Below are positions 58,601-64,000 of a DNA stretch of 64,000 nucleotides, piece after piece; position 1 is the stretch's first letter; every line of letters starts with the position of its first letter. Origin of the DNA: Ursus arctos (taxonomy: Eukaryota; Chordata; Mammalia; Carnivora; Ursidae); assembly GCF_023065955.2 (NCBI RefSeq), contig NW_026622997.1, forward strand, positions 22,982,001 to 23,046,000, given 5' to 3'. A model generated the notes under the pieces. The model saw only the letters and a program-made list of their open reading frames with translations, made no database searches and had not been told where the DNA came from. Position numbers and translations under genes: made by a program.

Positions 58601-59695
58601 ATGCACCTATTTTATAGGGACCTTAGGGACGTGGGCTGCTTGTTTTTTCAGCCTGCCCCTCTGCGGGAGGGGCCGGCCACACTGATACTCAGGCAACCCT
58701 GTTTGGGTAGAGTTGCCCTGTCCCCTGCGAGGAGGGATGGGGATTGGCACAATGTGAACCAGTATTTCCAGGCTTTTGTTCTCTGGCGGCTTTCCCTGGC
58801 AGTTTTCTGTGACTCTTCTGAGAGAGCAGCAGTGGCCGTATCCCAGCTTCTGTCTCAGAACAGAGAGATCGCAGTCCGCTCTCCACTGACCTCTCTTGGC
58901 CACTTTAACTCTGTTTCTGTTGGTGCTGCTAAAAACCCTGCTGTGTTCTGGGATGTGCGCTCCACAGCTGGTGTCCCAGCCCTCACTTCCAGGGCCAGCA
59001 CGTCTCTGTCCTTTGTGCTTCTAGCACCGCCAGCCACCCCGGTTCTCATGCCAGCGCTCCCGAGCTCCCTGTCTCAGTGTGGTTCGTGTGCGCTCCGGAG
59101 CGCCGGTTTTCAGTCTGGTTGCAGGCGCGCTCCCGAGCTCTCGGTTTCAGTCTAGTTCAGTCTAGTTCGAGTGTGCGCTCCGGAGGTCCAGTTGTCAGTC
59201 TGGATGTGCACAATCCCGAGCTCCCAGTTTCAGTCTAGTTCAAGTGTGCACTCCAGAGTTCTGGTTTTCAGTCTGGTTGCACGCGCACTCCCGAGCTCCC
59301 AGTTTTAGTGTGGTTCCAGTGAGCGCTCCAGAGCTCTGGTTTTCAGTCTGGTTGCATGTGCGTTCCCCAGCTCACAGTCTCAGTCTGCTCTCTCACGGGT
59401 GCCGGTCCACGAGTCTGGCCAGCTCCCTAGTGCAGGTGGCTACCACTTCCCGGTGCCTGAGTGCGTAGGCTCACTCCCCCTTCTGTTTATCTTCCAATAT
59501 CTGTGCTCGGATTCACAGCTCCCACTTCGTGCCTCAATAACTCAGCGCTGGAGATGTTCATTTGTAGAGATCCAGATGTATCTTCCTGTGTCTCAGGCTG
59601 CTTCTGTAGGTGTTCAGGATGGTCTGGTAGATATCCAGCTCAACTCAGGAGACCAGCTGAAATAGGGTCCCCTCCGCCATCTTTCCACGCCTCCC
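58600..59695 (-). promoter_or_regulatory. L1 5' UTR / internal promoter region
   Basis: The most GC- and CpG-rich kilobase in the window, upstream of ORF1 in minus sense. Its 5' terminus GGAGGCGTGGAAAGATGGCG contains AAGATGGCGG (plus-strand 59674-59683), the same core as the YY1 site at human L1 5' ends. It includes the 75-bp repeat array below. The 201-residue open frame at 58550-59155 on the plus strand is a shadow of this region. Promoter activity is inferred from the family, not shown. Confidence 0.8.
59055..59395. repeat. ~75-bp minisatellite in L1 5' UTR
   Basis: About 4.5 imperfect units. Each reads roughly TCCCGAGCTCCCAGTTTCAG, TCTAGTTC, GTGTGCGCTCC(G/A)GAG, then GTTTTCAGTCTGGTTGCA. 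The TCCCGAG (or TCCCCAG) landmark falls at 59059, 59131, 59214, 59289 and 59364, giving spacings of 72-83. The longest unit contains a duplicated TTCAGTCTAG. Each unit carries CpG-bearing GCGCTCC boxes. Confidence 0.92.
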
Positions 59696-60254
59696 CCACT
59701 CTATGTCTTTTAAGTGGACCATTTAGACCACTTACAGTTCAAGTAGTTATTGATGGGTATGTACTTATTGCCATTTTGTTCATTGTTTTCTGGTCTCTCT
59801 CTCTTTTTTTTTTGTAGTTTTGCTATGTTTCTTTCTCCTCTTGCTCTCTTTCCTTATGATCGGTGACTTTCTATAGTGTTACACATTTACTTCTTTATTC
59901 TTTGTATGTACATGATGTTTTGGGTTTGTGGTTCACATGTAACATCCTAAGTATATAGCATTCTATATTAAGTTGATGGTAACTTAAGTTTGAATGCATT
60001 CTAAAAGAACATTTTTATTCCCTTTTCCACATTTTATGTATATGTTGTCCCACTTTACATCTTTTTATTTATAATTTTCTTCTAATTATGGCCTTTTATT
60101 TTCCACTTAAAGAAGTACCTTTAACATTTCTTGAGGGCAGTTTAGTGGTGACGAAGGTTTTAAATTTTTGTTTGTATCAGAAATTCTCTCTCCTTTAATT
60201 CTGAAGGATAACCTTGCCAGGAAGAGTATTCTTGGTTGTAGGTTTTCTTTTTTC

Positions 60255-61360
60255 TCAGGCCTGGATTATTCTGGGGTGCTTTTTGCCTGTGCCACCTTGG
60301 TGAGAAGGCTAAAGCTGTAGTGAATGCAGACCAAGGGTGTCCTGGCATATGCCATGCTGGGGCCGCCTTAGTGGGATGCCTGGAGCTGGTGTGGGCTAGG
60401 TGCCTGGGGATCACTGAGGCAGTAGGCTGGCCAGCATGCCCAGAACCCTGCTCCTACCCATGCTATCATGGTGGCAGAAGAATGTTAACCATGGTGCTCA
60501 TAAGCCTTGTGACCTAAAGAGTTCCATCAGCTCCCCTGCCATTTGGCAGTATTCTAACGCTACCTTCTTTCTATTCTAATTGATTCTTCAAGCCATGGCT
60601 TTTTCCCTGTGCCCCAGAGCATCTGGGGCTGGTATGGACTAGGCGCCCAGGGCTCACTGAGGTGGCTGGCCAGGTATGGTGCCCAGAACCCTCTCTCCCT
60701 CTACACTCTCAAGGTGTATGGTAAACAAACCGTGGTGCACACAGCCCCTCCAACCTGAATAGAGCTCCAGCAGATCTGCTATTTGGAAGCGTTTTAGGGC
60801 TGGATCTCTTATAGCCTAGTTGCTCTTTTAAACCACTCTTTTTCTGTGCTGCAAGGCATTCAGGGCTGGTGTGGGCCTTGGGGTCCAGGGCTTTCTGAAG
60901 TGGCAGGTCAGCAATGGTGCCAGAACCCTGTTCCCATCTGTGCTGTCAAGAAGGAAGGAGAATGCAGACCATCGTACTCACCAGCCAAAGCAACCCTGAG
61001 AAAGTTCCAGAAGCTCCTCAGTCATTTGGCAGGGTCTACGACCAGTTCCTTTATATGCTAGGTGGTCTTTTAAACCATTGCTTTTTTTTCCTTGCCCCAT
61101 AGCAAATAAATCTGCTTAAGGTCCCTTAATACCATTCCTCCCCACCACGGTTTGCAACACTGAGGAAGGGGGATTCTCTTCATTATCACGTCTCCATCTC
61201 TTTTGCTATTCTCTATGTGGTCTTATCTTTCACTGTACAGAAGCTATTCGGTCACCCCTCAGTTCTTCAGGGGGAATTGCTCTATAAATAGGTGTAGATT
61301 TGGTGCATCCATGGAGGAGGTGGGCTCAGGGCCTCCCTTTGTCACCATCTTGAACCAGAA
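60255..61360 (-). promoter_or_regulatory. L1 5' UTR with ~240-bp tandem monomers
   Basis: Three monomers are visible at about 60275-60595, 60596-60835 and 60836-61080. They share CTTTTTCCTGTGC(C/T)(C/G)C, GGGGCTGGT(A/G)TGG, CCAGGGCT(C/T)(A/T)CTGA, GGTGCCCAGAACCCT and TTTTAAACCA. The outer end has AAGATGG on the minus strand (plus-strand 61344-61351). It is joined at 60254 to sequence that lies at the ORF1 C-terminus in other copies, so ORF1 is essentially missing. The open frames here come from the GC-rich monomers. Confidence 0.75.
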
Positions 61361-62839
61361 TTCCAGAAGTTTTCAATTTACTTTGCCCAGATCCATCAGA
61401 AGAATCACCAACCACAATAGCTATACATTATGAAATGTATTACTTAATAAGACTTAAAAGTCTGAATTACCCCCTTGATCCATAGGCTGCAGAATGGATG
61501 TTCTGTTCACAGGCATGAAGACAACATTCATCTCATTGTCCATCTCCACCTGAGCTCTTGGGTGACCAGGTACATTGTCAATGAGCAGTAACGTTTTGAA
61601 AGGAATCTTCTTTCCTGGGCAATAGGTCTCAACAGTGGGCTTAAATAGTCAGAAAACCATGTTGTAAACGTGTGCTGTCATCAGGCTTCGTTGTTCCACT
61701 TCTAGAGCATAGGCAGGGTAGGTCTAGCATCATTCTTAAGGGCCCGAGAATTTTCCGAATTGTAAACGAGCCTTGGCTTCAACCTAGCAGCTGTGTTAGC
61801 CCCTAACAAGAGGTTCAGCCTATGCTTTGAAGCCAGGCACTGACTTCTCTGTAGCTATGAAAGTCCTCGATGGCATCTTCTTCCAATTTAAGGCTGTTTC
61901 ACCTACATTGAAAATCTGTTGTTTCCTGCAGCCACCTTCATGAACTCTCTCAGCTCAATCTTCTGAAGAACTCGCTGCAGCTTCTCCATCAGCCCTTGCT
62001 GCTTCACTTTGCACTTTTCTGTAATGGAGGAGGCTTCTTTCCTTAAAGCACATGAACCGACCTCTGCCAGCTTCAAACTTTCCTTCTGTAGCCTCCTCAC
62101 CTCTCTCAGCCTTCATGGAATCGAAGAGAGTCAGAGCCTTGCTCTGGATGAGGCTTAAGGGAAAGTTATGGCTGGTTTGATTTCTCCAGACCATTAAAAC
62201 TATCTCCATATCAGCAATAAGACTTCTGCTTTCTTATCATCCATGTGTTCACGAGAATAGCACTTTTCATTTCCTTCAAAAACTTGTCCTTTGCATTCAC
62301 AAGTTGGCTGTTTGGTGCAAAAGGCCTACCTTTCAGCCTATCTTGGCTTTCAACATGCCTTCCTCACTGAGCTTAATCATTTCTAGCTTTTGATTTACAG
62401 TGATAGATGTGTAATTATTCCTTTCACTTGAACCCTTGGAGGCCATGGTCAGGTTATGAATGGGTCTAGTTTCAGTGCTGTTGTGTCTCAGGGAACAGGG
62501 AGGCCTGAGAGGGAGAGAGATGGGGAACAGCTGGTTGGAGAAGCAGTCAGAACACACACATTTCTCAGCTAAGCTCCCTGTATTCTGTGGGCGTGCTTCA
62601 TGGCACCCTAAAACAGTTCTGATAGTAACATCACAGATCACCAGGACAAATGTCAATTAAAACGTTTGAAATATTGTGAGAATTACCAAAATGTGACAGA
62701 TATAAGAAGTAAGCAATGGTGTTGGAAAAATGGTGCCAATGAACTTGCTTGACATCTGGTTGCCATGAACCTTCAATTTGTAAAAAATGCAGTATTGGCA
62801 AAGCACAAGGAAGTGAAATGCATAAAAGGAAATATGCCT
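61360..62839 (-). mobile_element. Tigger1-like DNA transposon fossil
   Basis: Minus-strand pogo/Tigger element. The right end at 62839 carries the inverted terminal sequence CAGGCATATTTCC on the minus strand. It is followed by the typical untranslated leader (TTACAAATTGAAGGTTCATGGCAACC), and then the transposase remnant from about 62443 down to 61362. The 3' third, including the other inverted repeat, is missing and the L1 5' end lies there instead. Tigger elements move by cut-and-paste into TA. The expected TA next to the right terminus is not preserved. Confidence 0.9.
61362..62443 (-). pseudogene. Tigger1-type transposase pseudogene
   Basis: Starts MASKGSSERNNYTSITVNQK near 62443 and shows the N-terminal HTH stretch NQKLEMIKLSEEGML. 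A second DNA-binding part ([18 protein letters not shown], 61955-62209) and the DDE domain follow. The first catalytic position reads NVGET instead of NVDET (GGT codon at 61901-61903). The second, LLIDN (61577-61579), and the third, QPMDQG (61478-61480), keep aspartate with about 32 residues between, as in pogo transposases. Several frameshifts separate the parts. Because the family also gave rise to the TIGD genes, a host gene was considered, but the decay rules it out. Confidence 0.9.
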
Positions 62840-64000
62840 GCACTGAATAAAGCCCCATGATAAGAAAAACGTGCCTAAGGGCCCAGCACTGTCTGATGTA
62901 TAACATCTATCAGCGCAGATTCCAAAGGCTTAACTTTGATTCCATTCTGCAATGAACAGGTGATCCTTGGCAGACAGACACTAGAGGGACAAATGGTCCA
63001 TCTTTGCCCGGGACTGAAGGGTCTGCAGAGTCACTAGCATGACAGGATGGTTGGTCACCCTACTCATCACCACTCCTCTTGTTACCAAAAGTCGTCTCTC
63101 AGAAATGATGTTTAAATACAGTGAAACCTGAATATAAATCATATTGCAAGTTCAAAGATCTCACTGTAACATGGATTACTCGATATACTTTGTGCCCCTG
63201 GTGATATATACTATTTTTATTAGTGTGCATTTTTCTTGGTCTTGAGCCTCAAAATGTCATGTTGGAAGAAGACTCAGATTTAAAGCACCTATGTCCTCTT
63301 CCCCATAGCATCCCTCATGGACCAGAGAGGTAGGATTGCCTCAAGGTTACCTGGTTAAATTGGGGTGAGCCTCAAACACTGGCCAAAATGTACTACTTTT
63401 TAACTTTCATTATCTCACACAAGGCCTAGAGTTCAGGTTCTGGGATTCTCCCCCAGCACCCTATAACTCTTCAACGGACAAGCACATCACTTCGCATTTC
63501 ATTGTCCTAAAGGAAGCAGCAGCAGGATACCTCTTGGAAATGCCAACTGCCAACAGCTCTCTTGGGACTGCTGTGGATTTTAATTTCTGCTCCTTCACTA
63601 ACTTAGTGACGGGGGGGGGCAGTTAACAAATATCCCTCTGATTCTCCATTTCCTCATCTGTTAAAGGGGGTTTAAGCCTACCTGCAAAGTTGGGAATGAA
63701 GATAGGAAATCGAATCAAAACTGTCCAAGTGCCTGACACAGAGGACAAACTGAACATGTTAGAAATGCTCAAATTTGAAACAAGTAAAACCTTAAGTTTG
63801 TACATATTTGTTAAAACAAAGAAACATACAAATATACACGTGCTTCAGAATGCCGAGTCCGCCCACATGGAAACAAAAAACCTGTTCCGAAATATTTGCT
63901 TTATATAGAAACACAGTATTCATTCTGTATGAAACCAATTTTGACCATCTGATTTGAACAAATTCTCTCCTCCCAAGGCACTTATTTGAGGGCACACCAT
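62840..64000. other. Unique intergenic sequence
   Basis: Apart from the MIR at 63590-63770, no element or gene is recognisable. A G9 run lies at 63610-63618. Confidence 0.5.
63590..63770 (+). mobile_element. MIR SINE
   Basis: Plus-strand MIR: TTCTGCTCCTTCACTAACTTAGTGAC, then GATTCTCCATTTCCTCATCTGTTAAAGGGGG and CCTACCTGCAAAGTTG, then CCAAGTGCCTGACACAGAGG. The CTTGGGCAAG portion is replaced by a G run and CAGTTAAC. Confidence 0.85.

Larger units (their letters stand above)
53266..59695 (-). mobile_element. Full-length younger LINE-1, ORFs broken, intact ends
   Basis: The only L1 here with both termini and both ORF regions. The A-rich tail (53266-53293), 3' UTR (to 53770), ORF2 (53772-57574), inter-ORF, ORF1 (57714-58600) and 5' UTR (58600-59695) are in order, about 6.2 kb without the SINE at 53328. 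A 17-bp TSD CCACTCTATGTCTTTTA lies at 53249-53265 and 59696-59712. The minus-strand pre-insertion site reads CACTTAAAAGACATAG, fitting the L1 endonuclease preference TT/AAAA. Frameshifts and catalytic substitutions show it is dead. It lies inside the endonuclease region of the older L1. Confidence 0.95.
48655..61360 (-). mobile_element. Old LINE-1, composite host of a younger full-length L1
   Basis: Minus-strand L1 with 3' UTR and ORF2 C-terminus (48655-49853), an inverted ORF2 segment (49854-50147) and RT (50228-52300). The endonuclease runs to 53265 and resumes at 59713, followed by the inter-ORF region (59760-60170), a short ORF1 remnant (60170-60254) and a 5' UTR (60255-61360). On the minus strand the 5' end reads TTCAAGATGGTGACAAAGG. 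Without insertions it is about 5.7 kb and lacks most of ORF1. SINEs lie at 50945, 52050 and 52659. All frames are broken. Confidence 0.8.

Noticed and set aside
58550..59155. 201-residue open frame on the plus strand
   Set aside because: It lies antisense across the L1 5' UTR and its CpG-rich repeats. It is a base-composition shadow, not a gene.
61362..62443. A TIGD-like host gene
   Set aside because: Frameshifts between domains, loss of the first catalytic aspartate and the missing 3' end mark it as a decayed Tigger element.
63120..63200. CAGTGAAACCTGAATATAA phrase resembling the terminus of a DNA transposon
   Set aside because: Too short and no matching second terminus was found nearby.

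Overview
The window looks like a repeat-dominated, AT-rich intergenic segment of a carnivoran genome, probably caniform such as a bear, seal or dog relative. The diagnostic signal is more than twenty copies of the tRNA-derived Can-SINE (GCGCCTGGGTGGCACAG head, (AAATAAAT)n tail), many with clear target-site duplications (TSDs). They are scattered over a dense mosaic of LINE-1 (L1) elements with carnivore-type 3' UTRs. I find no host protein-coding gene, tRNA, rRNA or CRISPR array. Every recognisable reading-frame fragment belongs to L1 ORF1/ORF2 or to a Tigger transposase.

Layout: 1-2798 is the 5' half of an old L1. 2799-13285 is a long old L1, interrupted by SINEs, an ERVL-like LTR and a 5'-truncated L1 (8698-10622). 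13286-18465 holds L1 fragments and a near-complete ORF2. 18466-26660 is another old L1, split by the only plus-strand L1 insertion (19661-21110). 26661-28032 is mostly unique. 28033-28433 is a SINE inside a SINE. 28436-32275 is the 5' half of an L1. 32466-37385 is a rearranged L1 block in which a 5' UTR abuts mid-ORF2. 37386-38958 is unique sequence with a MIR. 38959-43415 is an L1 5' half. 43416-48654 is the largest island without L1 and holds MIR, L2, MER5-like and MLT1 relics. 48655-61360 is an old L1 interrupted by a complete but inactivated younger L1 (53266-59695, 17-bp TSD). 61360-62839 is a Tigger1-like DNA transposon fossil. 62840-64000 is unique with a MIR.

Nothing here acts as an operon or pathway. 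The window is a stratified insertion record: MIR/L2/MER5 first, then old L1s, MLT1 and Tigger, then younger L1, then Can-SINEs, with microsatellites growing inside them. Almost all L1 sequence lies on the minus strand. The points most worth checking are structural: L1 5' UTRs built of tandem ~240-270 bp monomers or 75-bp repeats, two 5' UTRs joined directly to downstream L1 sequence, an internally inverted ORF2 segment, and microsatellites that arose repeatedly at the same L1 position. I did not find a convincing novel biological system. Subfamily names and boundaries come from recognition by eye, so edges may be off by tens of bases.
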